Source: Pelagibius litoralis
GTDB lineage: Bacteria; Pseudomonadota; Alphaproteobacteria; Kiloniellales; DSM-21159
Reading direction: 5' to 3'
Assembly (NCBI GenBank): GCA_029287455.1
Contig: JARFRB010000063.1
Coordinates: 1 to 42,686, forward strand
DNA: 42,686 nucleotides
Shown here: piece by piece, positions 1 through 7,512 of the stretch
Position numbering within the stretch: the stretch's first letter is position 1
Layout of the letters: each line of letters opens with the position of its first letter
Translations under genes and position numbers: made by a program
The notes under the pieces: model-generated
Told to the model about the DNA's origin: nothing
Database searches by the model: none
Seen by the model: only the letters and a program-made list of their open reading frames with translations

Positions 1-39
1 TGTTCGTCTCGTGGGCTCGGAGATGTGTATAAGAGACAG
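1..39 (+). other. Nextera/Tn5 sequencing adapter (artefact)
   Basis: Bases 6-20 read GTCTCGTGGGCTCGG and bases 21-39 read AGATGTGTATAAGAGACAG, which is the Nextera read-2 adapter followed by the 19-bp Tn5 mosaic end. This is library-construction sequence left at the edge of an assembled contig, not genomic DNA. Bases 1-5 are probably further adapter or index sequence. Genomic sequence starts at about base 40. Read as coding, the adapter gives a spurious peptide beginning MGSEMCIRD. Confidence 0.97.
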
Positions 40-647
40 GTGTCGTACATGCCGGCCGCGTCGAGTTCCAGCAGGGTCATCGAATAGGGCGCGGCAAAGG
101 CCCGCATGGCTGCTTCGCAGCGCGCCTGCTGGTTCTTGTCCTCCAGTATGTGGGTGGCGGCGAAGGGCAGGAACTCCAGGGTCTTGCCGCCGGAATGGAT
201 GTCCAGCGCCGTGTCGGCCAGGGGCAGCAGCACGCGCTGGAAGTAGTCGGCGATCTTCTCCGTGACGCCGCCGTCCGGGCGACCCGGGAAGCCACGGTTG
301 AGGTTCCCGCCGTCGATCGGTGAGGTGCGGCGGCCCGCCAGAAAGGCCGGATAGTTCATGGCGGGGACGATGATCACGCGGCCCTGGATGTCCTCCGCCC
401 GCAAGGTTCTGGCGAGATCGAAAAGCGCGATCGGCCCTTCGTACTCGTCCCCGTGATTGGCCCCGGTCAACAAGGCGCTCGGCCCATCACCGTTCTTCAC
501 CACGGCGACGGGGATCATGATGCTGCCCCAAGCGGAGTCGTCGCGGCTGTGAGGGAGCTTAAGGTGCCCGTGCTGGACGCCGCCGGCTTCGAAGTCCACG
601 CTGACGGATATGGGGCTCGCCTGTAAGCCTTGCGCGTTGCCGGGCAT
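40..647 (-). CDS. doeB: N-acetyl-diaminobutyrate deacetylase DoeB, 3'-truncated
   Basis: DoeB removes the acetyl group from N2-acetyl-L-2,4-diaminobutyrate, the product of DoeA, giving diaminobutyrate for transamination in ectoine catabolism. The ATG at 647 opens a frame that stays open to the contig edge, so about 202 residues are present and the C-terminus is missing. The sequence belongs to the AstE/AspA zinc deacylase family: GANHGDEYEGP carries the first zinc His and Glu, NLNRGFPG is the family substrate-binding motif, and ALDIHSGG holds the third zinc ligand. The visible end (LELDAAGMYDT) matches the DoeB type rather than succinylglutamate desuccinylase, as I recall it. It starts 7 bp after the doeA stop, so the two are one operon. 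It is cut by the adapter at base 40. Confidence 0.9.
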
Positions 648-654
648 GGGGCCG

Positions 655-1836
655 CTAGTCCTTCACGAAAAGCTGGCGGGGTGTCGTGCAGAGGCACTCA
701 TAGCCGTCCTCGGTGATGCGAAAAGGCTCGGTGATCTCGATGCCGCCGTCGTCCAGCCAGAGGCCGGGCATGAAGTGGAAGCACATGTTGGGCTTGAGCT
801 CGCTTAGGTCGCCAGCCCGGAAGGACATGGTCCGCTCGCCCCAATCAGGTGGATAGGACAGGCCGATTGAATAGCCGGTGCGGCTGTCCTTCTCGAACCC
901 GAATTTCCGCAGGGTCTCGTAGAAGGCAATCGCGATGTCCGCGCAGGTGTTGCCTGGCTTCGCCTGGGCCAGGCCAGCGTTGATGGCCTCCAGGACCGCC
1001 TTCTCGGCGTCGAGGAACTTTTGATCGGGCTTGCCGAGGAACAGGGTGCGCGACTGTGGGCAGTGATAGCGCCGATGGCAGCCGGCGATCTCGAAGAAGG
1101 TCCCCTCGCCGCGCTTCAGGGGCCGGTCGTCCCAGGTGAGGTGCGCCGCCGTCGCGTCCAGGCCCGAGGGGGTCATGGGCACAATTGCCGGGTAGTCCCC
1201 CCAGTGGCCTTCCGCACCCATGATGGCGGTGTGGTAAATTTCCGCGACCAGCTCGTTCTTGGGCAGCCCGGGCTCGGCGACCTCCAGGATGCGGGCATGC
1301 ATGGCCTCGACGATCCGCGCGGCCCGGCGGATGTATTCCAGCTCTTGAGTGCTCTTGACCGCCCGGCGCCAGTTCACAAGGGCCGTGGCATCCTTGAAGC
1401 GCCCGTTCGGAAGCTCGGCTGTAAGAACCGCGTAGGCTTGTGCCGTGAAGTAATAGTTTTCCATCTCCACGCCGATAACCGCGTTCGCCCAGCCCCGCGT
1501 CTCGAGCAGGCGGGCCAGATCCTCCATGGGATGGAATTCCGTCGACATCACGAAGTGGTCCGCATAGGGCACCACGGCGTCTTCAGCCATGTAGACTGTG
1601 CGCCGCGCGCCTGGCGAATCCATGCCCCGGCCCCACCAGATGGGCTCGCCCTCCGGGCCGATTAGCACTGCTTGATGGGTGTAGAACGACCAGCCGTCGT
1701 AGCCCGTCAACCAGGCCTGGTTGGAAGGATCGGAGACGATCAGGACGTCCAGCTCCGCCTCGGCCATGGCGGCGCGGGTCGCGTCCAAGCGCTGGGCGTA
1801 TTCCGCGCGGGTAAAGTTGAGATGGGCGTCGGACAT
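655..1836 (-). CDS. doeA: Ectoine hydrolase DoeA
   Basis: DoeA opens the ectoine ring by hydrolysis to N-acetyl-diaminobutyrate, the first step of ectoine use as carbon and nitrogen source. The 393-residue protein is an M24 (creatinase/aminopeptidase P fold) enzyme of the usual DoeA length. The N-terminal part has the DoeA-type stretch SNQAWLTGYDGWSFYTHQ, and the C-terminal pita-bread domain contains AAHLTWDDRPLKRGEGTFFE and later GIEITEPFRIT. The start at 1836 (MSDAHLNFTR) is chosen because GGAGG lies just upstream; the reading frame is open to 1992, but the added residues have no family character. doeB follows 7 bp downstream. It faces away from the ammonium transporter gene, which fits release of ammonium or amino groups from ectoine. 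Confidence 0.93.
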   Translation of the reverse strand: MSDAHLNFTRAEYAQRLDATRAAMAEAELDVLIVSDPSNQAWLTGYDGWSFYTHQAVLIGPEGEPIWWGRGMDSPGARRTVYMAEDAVVPYADHFVMSTEFHPMEDLARLLETRGWANAVIGVEMENYYFTAQAYAVLTAELPNGRFKDATALVNWRRAVKSTQELEYIRRAARIVEAMHARILEVAEPGLPKNELVAEIYHTAIMGAEGHWGDYPAIVPMTPSGLDATAAHLTWDDRPLKRGEGTFFEIAGCHRRYHCPQSRTLFLGKPDQKFLDAEKAVLEAINAGLAQAKPGNTCADIAIAFYETLRKFGFEKDSRTGYSIGLSYPPDWGERTMSFRAGDLSELKPNMCFHFMPGLWLDDGGIEITEPFRITEDGYECLCTTPRQLFVKD

Positions 1837-2127
1837 GCGGCCTCCGATATCAAAGTCTGAGAAACTGCCCTTTCTAGTGGAATCCGAGAAGCCCCCGCCA
1901 TGGCAAGCAAAAAAGAGCCCCGCCCAAAAGCCTTGGTGAATTTCTGGCCCAGCGGGTTTGGGTGGCCACGCGAATCTCGAAGGACGCTGCACGCCGAGCG
2001 GGTTTGGTATAGCTTTGGATCATTTGCCATGAACATTGGTTTTCTTCCGGTTTTGCGGTAGCCTGAACGGGATCCGCGCAGGCTCTGCCTGGAGTGGTTC
2101 CTGGGGGAAGTAACGGGGAAGATCCAA
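1837..2127. promoter_or_regulatory. Divergent intergenic region doeA / amt
   Basis: This 291-bp stretch holds no convincing gene and must contain the promoters of doeA (minus) and amt (plus). I could not find a confident sigma-70 or sigma-54 promoter. At 2014-2022 is TTTGGATCA, identical to a sequence at 19850-19858 in front of the GntR regulator gene; it may be a shared operator half-site. The motif AGCGGGTTTGG occurs twice, near 1950 and 1997. Confidence 0.4.
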
Positions 2128-3510
2128 ATGGAAGAGCAGTTAGCCGAAATGGCCGCCAGGCTCGCTGAGCTGGAGGCCAAAGCGAACGTCACGGGTACGA
2201 TGTTCTCGGAAGCGTACTACTACTTGACCATTCCGCTGATGGTCATCATTCATGCGGGCTTCTTGGCCTACGAAATGGGCGCGTCGCGCCAGAAGAACGT
2301 GCTGGCGTCCGGGATTAAGAACATCCTGGCCTTCGCCTTCATGGTTCCGACTTTCTATTTCTTCGGCTGGTGGATTTACTGGGCTTTCCCCAACGGTATC
2401 GACCTGAGCGCGGGACCCATCGAAATCAGTGGCTTGGCTTACGCCAACGAAATCGCCTTGCCCTGGGTGGAGTACATGGGGCCAAACCTCGCCGATAATG
2501 CCTCGGGCGTTTTCTGGGGCGCCTTTACACTCTTCGCGGCGACCACGGCCTCGATTTTCTCGGGTGCGGTGATCGAGCGCATTCAGGTGGTCGGCTTCAT
2601 CATCCTTGCCATCGTGCTTGGATCGGCTGCTTGGGTCATCGGCGCCGCCTGGGGCTGGCACGCGGATGGTTGGCTGGTTCAGAACTTTGGCTATCACGAC
2701 TTCGGCGCGGCCGGTGTCGTGCACACCATCGCCGGCTTCTTCGCCTTGGGCGTCTTGATCAACCTCGGGCCCCGTATTGGCAAGTTCAACCCGGACGGCA
2801 CGGCCAATAATATCGCCGCCCACAACCTGCCCTTCACCTTGACCGGCCTGATGCTGATCATCGTCGGCTTCTGGGGCTTCCTCATGGCCTGCATGATCGT
2901 GCCGGGCGAGGCTTGGTCCTGGTTCACGGACAAGGGGGCCACCATCTATGGAACCCCGATGACGCTGTCGTCCCTGGCCTTCAATATCCTGATGGGCTTC
3001 GCCGGCGGGATTATCGGTGCCTGGATGGTGACGCGCGATCCCTTCTGGATGATGTCCGGCGCTTTGGCGGGGATCATCGCCTGTGCCGCCGGTCTCGATC
3101 TCTGGTGGCCGCCGCTCGCCTTCGCGCTCGGCTTCTCCGGCGGTGCCATCTTGAAGCCGGCCGCGGGCCTCCTGGAGCGTTTCGGGATCGACGACGCCGT
3201 TGGTGCCGTGACCGTTCACGGGACCGTGGGCGTCTGGGGCGTTCTGGCCGTGGGCATCTTCGCCTCGGGCTATCCGGCGCTCCAGGGCGATCCCGGTGTT
3301 GCCACCACGTCCTTCATCGGTCAGCTGATTGGTGCCGTGGTCATGGTGCTCCTGGGCTTGGTTCCGGGCTATCTGATCTCGCTTGTCCTCAAGGGCGCGG
3401 GCCTATTGCGCGTGAGCCCGGAGGCGGAGATCGCGGGTCTGGACGTGACCAAGGTTCCGGTCGCGGCCTATCCGGAAGGCATCAATGTTTCGGGTTCCCC
3501 GGCTGAATAA
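2128..3510 (+). CDS. amt: Ammonium transporter (Amt/MEP family)
   Basis: This is an inner-membrane ammonium (and potentially methylammonium) channel of 460 residues. About eleven hydrophobic segments are visible. The twin pore histidines of the family are present: H199 in AAGVVHTIAGFF and H364 in VTVHGTVGVWG. The family stretch GFLAYEMGASR follows the first segment. Unlike typical AmtB there is no signal-like leader; instead the first 22 residues (MEEQLAEMAARLAELEAKAN) look like a short charged amphipathic or coiled-coil segment before TM1. The gene lies between ectoine and methylamine catabolic loci, so scavenging of ammonium or methylamine is a reasonable role. No glnK (PII) gene follows, which is unusual for amtB loci; a 59-aa membrane protein takes that place. 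The ribosome site (GGGGAAG) is modest. Confidence 0.93.
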   Translation: MEEQLAEMAARLAELEAKANVTGTMFSEAYYYLTIPLMVIIHAGFLAYEMGASRQKNVLASGIKNILAFAFMVPTFYFFGWWIYWAFPNGIDLSAGPIEISGLAYANEIALPWVEYMGPNLADNASGVFWGAFTLFAATTASIFSGAVIERIQVVGFIILAIVLGSAAWVIGAAWGWHADGWLVQNFGYHDFGAAGVVHTIAGFFALGVLINLGPRIGKFNPDGTANNIAAHNLPFTLTGLMLIIVGFWGFLMACMIVPGEAWSWFTDKGATIYGTPMTLSSLAFNILMGFAGGIIGAWMVTRDPFWMMSGALAGIIACAAGLDLWWPPLAFALGFSGGAILKPAAGLLERFGIDDAVGAVTVHGTVGVWGVLAVGIFASGYPALQGDPGVATTSFIGQLIGAVVMVLLGLVPGYLISLVLKGAGLLRVSPEAEIAGLDVTKVPVAAYPEGINVSGSPAE

Positions 3511-3541
3511 GCGCCAGGGCAGCAATTAGGAGGACCTTGCA

Positions 3542-3721
3542 ATGGGTTCAGCATTCGATTCTTGGAACGAAGTCACCGGCCCCATCTACATGGGCGCCAA
3601 CTCCTCCTGGGAGTTCATCTGGTTCATCGTCGCCGTGGTGCTCTGCATCCTGCCGCTGATCGTCGGCAGCCGGCACGAGCTGGATGCCTATAAGAAGATG
3701 GCCCAAAAGAACGGCGAATAG
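3542..3721 (+). CDS. 59-residue single-span membrane protein downstream of amt
   Basis: This small gene starts 31 bp after the amt stop with an excellent ribosome site (TTAGGAGG, about 7 nt before ATG). The 59-residue product has a polar N-terminus (MGSAFDSWNEVTGPIYMGAN), one strongly hydrophobic span at about residues 24-42 (FIWFIVAVVLCILPLIVG), and a short charged C-terminal tail ending KKMAQKNGE. By the positive-inside rule the tail is cytoplasmic. I do not recognise a named family. The position, the tight spacing and the shared terminator imply co-expression with the transporter, so it may be a small accessory or regulatory subunit of Amt. It was short enough to be missed by length-filtered gene finding. 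Confidence 0.75.
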   Translation: MGSAFDSWNEVTGPIYMGANSSWEFIWFIVAVVLCILPLIVGSRHELDAYKKMAQKNGE

Positions 3722-3741
3722 CGCATCGATTCTAGGTAGGG

Positions 3742-3772
3742 AAGGGCCGCTGGCGTTTAGCTGGCGGCCCTT
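3742..3772. terminator. Bidirectional terminator hairpin
   Basis: A 13-bp stem (arms 3742-3754 and 3760-3772, two G-T pairs) with a 5-nt loop is followed on the plus strand by TTTCGTTATT-type sequence. It ends the amt/small-protein transcript. On the minus strand the TAA stop of the FAD oxidoreductase gene (3757-3759) lies in the loop, so the same hairpin can end the long minus-strand TMAO transcript. Confidence 0.8.
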
Positions 3773-5121
3773 TCGTTATTCGCTCCGTCGAGCGTCGCGC
3801 GGTCGCGGTTCGCCTGGGCGTTCTGCCGCCGGTCCACGAACTGCCGGTACCAGAAATCCGCTGCCGTCAGGAAGTATCCGCGCCCGTCCGGGTGGAAGGG
3901 CCGGGCAACCAGCGGTGTTTGGGAGTAGGCCGTTTCCCCGCGCGGGTCGCCGATAGCCTGATAACCAACCTTCATCCCAAGGTAAGGGGCCATTGCGACG
4001 CCTGAGCCGGAGTATCCCATCGCGAAGTGGATGCCTTCGCGCGCGCCCACCTGGGGCATGTGGGTAAAGCTGTAGCCGGTGTTGCCTGTCCAGGCATGGG
4101 TGAGCCGGACTTGGGCCAGGCTCGGCCAAATCTCCGCCATGGTGGCGCGCAAGCGCCAGGCCGCCTTCTCCAAAGGGATTGGCATCATTGCCGCGCGCCC
4201 GCCGAAGAGGAAGCGGCTGCCGTCCGGGCTGATCCGGACATAGGAATGGCGCGCCCGGGTCTCGACCATCATGCGGCCGCCGGGGGCCAGCGCCCGGATC
4301 GTCTCGCCCGGTAAGGGCTCCGTCGCGATAATGTAGCTGGGCAAGGGAAAGACGCGCCGCCGGAACCAGCCGAAGCGGCCGCGTGTATAGCCGTTTGTCG
4401 CCAGGATCACCTTGCCGGCCTCGAAGTCCCCCCTGGCCGTTTCGGCGGTGAAGGTGCTGGCCTTGGGCGCTATGCTCTCAACCGGGCAGTCGGCGACCAA
4501 CGAAACGCCGCTGTCGAGCGCTCGCTTCAATAGTCCTTGGTGGAACTTCCAGGGCTGCACGGCCCCGTGTGCGGGAAAGCGGATCGCGCCGAAGTACTTG
4601 TCGGTGGCGATTTCCTTGGTCAGATCGCCGCGACTGACAATTTCCATTTTCGAGCGGGAGAGGGGCGAGAGTTGTGCAACCTGGCATTTCTGATCCTCGA
4701 AATGGCTTTGCGTCCAGGCAAGCTGAATTCGGCCGGTTTGCTGGAAATCGCAATCGATACCTTCCCGCTCGATCAGGCCACGCGTGAAATCGTAGGCGGC
4801 CGGGGCCTCTTCGACCAAGCGGCGGGCCACATTCTCCCCGAATCGGGCGACCATGGTCTCGAAGGGCAGGCGGGGGTGCGGGCCGAACATGCCGCCATTG
4901 CGGGTCGAGGCCCCTTGCCCCGGCTGGCCCGCATCGACGAGGAGGACCTTCGCGCCCTCTCGCGCGCATGCGAGCGCCGCGCTCAACCCTGTGAAACCGG
5001 CACCGACGATCAGCACATCGACCGGTGATCCCGGGACTTCGCCGGTGTGGGGCGGGGAAAAGGGGTCGCCCCACCAGTAGGGTTGGCCCAACGGCGCTGC
5101 TTCGGGTGCGAAGAGACTCAC
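3757..5121 (-). CDS. FAD-dependent amine oxidoreductase (DAO family), coupled to tdm
   Basis: A 454-residue FAD enzyme of the D-amino-acid-oxidase (DAO) superfamily, resembling PuuB/OrdL-type amine oxidases. The dinucleotide-binding motif VDVLIVGAGFTGLSAALA is at about residues 33-50, the flavin motif GASTRNGGMFG follows, and the C-terminal substrate/FAD region FAMGYSGSGVAMAP is intact. The start is GTG at 5121, which overlaps the tdm TGA as GTGA; the open frame runs further upstream into tdm, but that part has no family character. Translational coupling to tdm strongly ties it to TMAO breakdown. The exact substrate is not shown by sequence; dimethylamine (the Tdm product) or another secondary N-methylamine is my inference, because no DmmDABC dimethylamine monooxygenase genes occur in the window. 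A sarcosine or dimethylglycine oxidase role is the main alternative. Confidence 0.85.
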   Translation of the reverse strand: MSLFAPEAAPLGQPYWWGDPFSPPHTGEVPGSPVDVLIVGAGFTGLSAALACAREGAKVLLVDAGQPGQGASTRNGGMFGPHPRLPFETMVARFGENVARRLVEEAPAAYDFTRGLIEREGIDCDFQQTGRIQLAWTQSHFEDQKCQVAQLSPLSRSKMEIVSRGDLTKEIATDKYFGAIRFPAHGAVQPWKFHQGLLKRALDSGVSLVADCPVESIAPKASTFTAETARGDFEAGKVILATNGYTRGRFGWFRRRVFPLPSYIIATEPLPGETIRALAPGGRMMVETRARHSYVRISPDGSRFLFGGRAAMMPIPLEKAAWRLRATMAEIWPSLAQVRLTHAWTGNTGYSFTHMPQVGAREGIHFAMGYSGSGVAMAPYLGMKVGYQAIGDPRGETAYSQTPLVARPFHPDGRGYFLTAADFWYRQFVDRRQNAQANRDRATLDGANNERAAS

Positions 5122-7490
5122 GTGTAGTTGCCCTTGACCCGCTCCTTGGTGGGGTCGAAGTGTGGGAAGGGCACGACGCTTGCCTTGAGTCGTTTCTGCT
5201 GTCCGTCCAGCTGTCCGACCTCGATAGCTGTGCCGGGGACCGCGTGTGTCACGTCCACCCGGGCCAACGCGATGACCTTGCCTAGAACGGGCGATTTCAT
5301 GGCCGAGGTGATCTCGCCCACCTGCGCTTTGCCGATGCGAAGGCAATCGCCTCCCGAGGGGACCACCCCTCCCTCGAGATCGAGGCCCACAAGTTTCTTC
5401 TGAGGGTGGGCTTTACGCTCCTCCAAGGCTGCGCGGCCGATGAAATCATCCTCCTTGGATTTCAGGGGCACCGTGAAGCCGATTCCCGCCTCGAAGGGAT
5501 CTGTCTGGTCGGAAAACTCCGAGCCCGCGAAGATTAGGCCTGCTTCGATGCGCAGCATATCGAGGGCCGCCAAACCGAGCGGAATCATGCCGAGCGGCTC
5601 GCCCGCCCGCCAGATCGCCGCGAAGACCTCTTCGGCATCCTTGGGGTGGCAGAAGACTTCATAGCCCAGTTCGCCGGAATACCCGGTTCGGCTGACCACG
5701 CAGGCGGGTCCATGAAAATCGCCGATCCGCGCGACGGCGAAGCGGAACCATTGCAGCTCCTCCACCGTGGGCTGAGCCGGCGCGGTCCAGAGTACCTGGC
5801 TCAGGATTTCCCGCGAGCGGGGCCCTTGCACCGCCACGTTGCAAAGCTGGTCTGTGGAGTTGCGCACCCAGGCATTCATGCCGCGCTCTTCCGCCTGCTT
5901 GCGCAGCCAGAGGCCGCTGTCGTCAGTGCCGCCAATCCAGCGGAAATTCGTGTCGCCGAGGCGGAATACCGTGCCGTCGTCGATCATCCCGCCGTGTTCG
6001 TAGCACATGGCGGTGTAGACCACCTGCCCGACCGAGAGCTTCTTCATGTTGCGGGTGACCGCAAGCTGCAGCAGCGCCTCGGCGTCCGGCCCGGTCACTT
6101 CGTATTTGCGCAAGGGCGAGAGGTCCATGATCGCCGCCTTCTCGCGGCAGGCCCAGTACTCGGCGATCGCCCCGTGATCGGTCATTTGCTTGGGCAGCCA
6201 ATAGCCGTTGTATTCCACGAAATCACGCGTGTGCTGCGCGAAACTGGAGTGGAACCCGGTGGTCTTCGTTTCCTCCACATCTTCCTCCGGATTTTTCCGC
6301 CAACCGATGGAGCGCTTGAAGGCTTCCTTCTCGTCGTAGACGCGCACCTGAATATCCGTCGGGTTCCAGGCGTTGGCGGAGTCAATGTCGCAAGGGCAGG
6401 CCGTTGAGACGCAGACGAGGTCCGTCAAGGCCTTCAGTAAAACGTAGTCGCCCGGACGCGACCAAGGATCGTCCATGCCGATGGCGTTCGTTGCGTCCAG
6501 CAGGGTGTTGAAGAAGAAGTTGATTGCCGGCCATCCCGCGCGCGGCTTCACGCCGTAGGGTAAAAGCTCGGCCGTGATGTTGTCCGAGCAATTTATATGC
6601 CCGGGATAGCCTTGGTCTTCGTAATAGCGGGCAGTGCAGGCCAAGCCGAAGGTATCGTGCCGGCCACAGGTGTCCTGGACGATCTCAACCAGGGGCTCAT
6701 GGTCCACGGTCCAATACTTGGCGTAGAGTCCGGGTTCCGGGTAGAGGGAGCCCATGAGCGAGCGGGTGGTGGTGGGATCGATCTCGCGCTCCAGGCCCCG
6801 GTCCAGGGCGGCACGCGAAAATGCCTGGAAGTCCGAGCATTCGCGCCCCTGCACGTCGAGGATTTGGATGTAGCCGCCAGCCTTCACCTCATAGGCCTTG
6901 GCATATCCAGGCTGGATGTTGACGTCGGCGAGCGGGTCGGCCAGCGGTGGAGGCGGGGCGAGAGGATCGCGGGCATTCGCCGGATTGGCGCGGCGAATGT
7001 AGAGCACGATCTCCGTGGGCGTGTTCTGGGCGTCAGGCGCCATGGGCGTGCCCGCCGCGCAGACGATCAACACGCCTTCGGTCTCGGCCTGCAAGGTGTG
7101 GCTATCGCCGGGGCGGGACCCTTCGCCGAAGAGCCGGGCCGCGCGGGCCTTACCCAGGTCGAATCCGGCCGCCTTTAGGGCCCTGAGGACCCGCTGACCG
7201 GATTCCGAACCGTCCGAGAGGGTGGCGCGCAGGCCAGTGGGCTCGCCCGCGTCCTCGGCCCCGATGAGCGCGGGGTCGCTTGTGCCATCTCCGGCGAAGA
7301 CCACGATCTCCACCGGCTGCAGGCCTTCCTTGTCGACGATGGTGATCTCGTCGCCGGTGGCAATCGGCACCGCGCGCGATCCCCCACCCGGCACCGGGTA
7401 TCTCTCGACCCCCGGCGGCAAGACCGGCAGGCCGGGCAGGATTACGCCGGCCCGCTCGTAGGCGTGTTCCAAGACCATTGATCCGGCCAT
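5118..7490 (-). CDS. tdm: Trimethylamine N-oxide demethylase Tdm
   Basis: Tdm splits TMAO into dimethylamine and formaldehyde in the cytoplasm, with the formaldehyde captured on tetrahydrofolate by the C-terminal domain. The 790-residue protein has the diagnostic layout: an N-terminal DUF1989 region (core about 188-375) and a C-terminal GcvT-like folate-binding region (about 415-785, with RTGYSGELGYEVF). Cysteines C218, C275, C285, C301, C360, C365 and C367 cluster in the DUF1989 part; C275, C365 and C367 (TCGRHD and ACPCD) are the best candidates for the three-cysteine zinc site known for this enzyme. Residues 38-65 look like a second, cysteine-free copy of the 197-224 segment. The start at 7490 has GAGGGAGGG upstream. 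It follows tmoW by 22 bp and overlaps the FAD oxidoreductase start. Confidence 0.92.
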   Translation of the reverse strand: MAGSMVLEHAYERAGVILPGLPVLPPGVERYPVPGGGSRAVPIATGDEITIVDKEGLQPVEIVVFAGDGTSDPALIGAEDAGEPTGLRATLSDGSESGQRVLRALKAAGFDLGKARAARLFGEGSRPGDSHTLQAETEGVLIVCAAGTPMAPDAQNTPTEIVLYIRRANPANARDPLAPPPPLADPLADVNIQPGYAKAYEVKAGGYIQILDVQGRECSDFQAFSRAALDRGLEREIDPTTTRSLMGSLYPEPGLYAKYWTVDHEPLVEIVQDTCGRHDTFGLACTARYYEDQGYPGHINCSDNITAELLPYGVKPRAGWPAINFFFNTLLDATNAIGMDDPWSRPGDYVLLKALTDLVCVSTACPCDIDSANAWNPTDIQVRVYDEKEAFKRSIGWRKNPEEDVEETKTTGFHSSFAQHTRDFVEYNGYWLPKQMTDHGAIAEYWACREKAAIMDLSPLRKYEVTGPDAEALLQLAVTRNMKKLSVGQVVYTAMCYEHGGMIDDGTVFRLGDTNFRWIGGTDDSGLWLRKQAEERGMNAWVRNSTDQLCNVAVQGPRSREILSQVLWTAPAQPTVEELQWFRFAVARIGDFHGPACVVSRTGYSGELGYEVFCHPKDAEEVFAAIWRAGEPLGMIPLGLAALDMLRIEAGLIFAGSEFSDQTDPFEAGIGFTVPLKSKEDDFIGRAALEERKAHPQKKLVGLDLEGGVVPSGGDCLRIGKAQVGEITSAMKSPVLGKVIALARVDVTHAVPGTAIEVGQLDGQQKRLKASVVPFPHFDPTKERVKGNYT

Positions 7491-7512
7491 GGCTGAGCGG
7501 CCCTCCCTCGCG

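Noticed and set aside
21-39. Tn5 mosaic end read as a transposon end
   Set aside because: It is contiguous with the Nextera primer sequence and at the contig edge, so it comes from library preparation.
1837-1992. 52-residue N-terminal extension of doeA
   Set aside because: No family similarity, whereas ATG at 1836 has a GGAGG site at the right distance and gives the normal family length.
2140-3219. Open frame of 359 codons antisense to amt
   Set aside because: The translation is rich in Gly, Asp, His and Arg with no family features, while the plus strand encodes an intact transporter with pore histidines.
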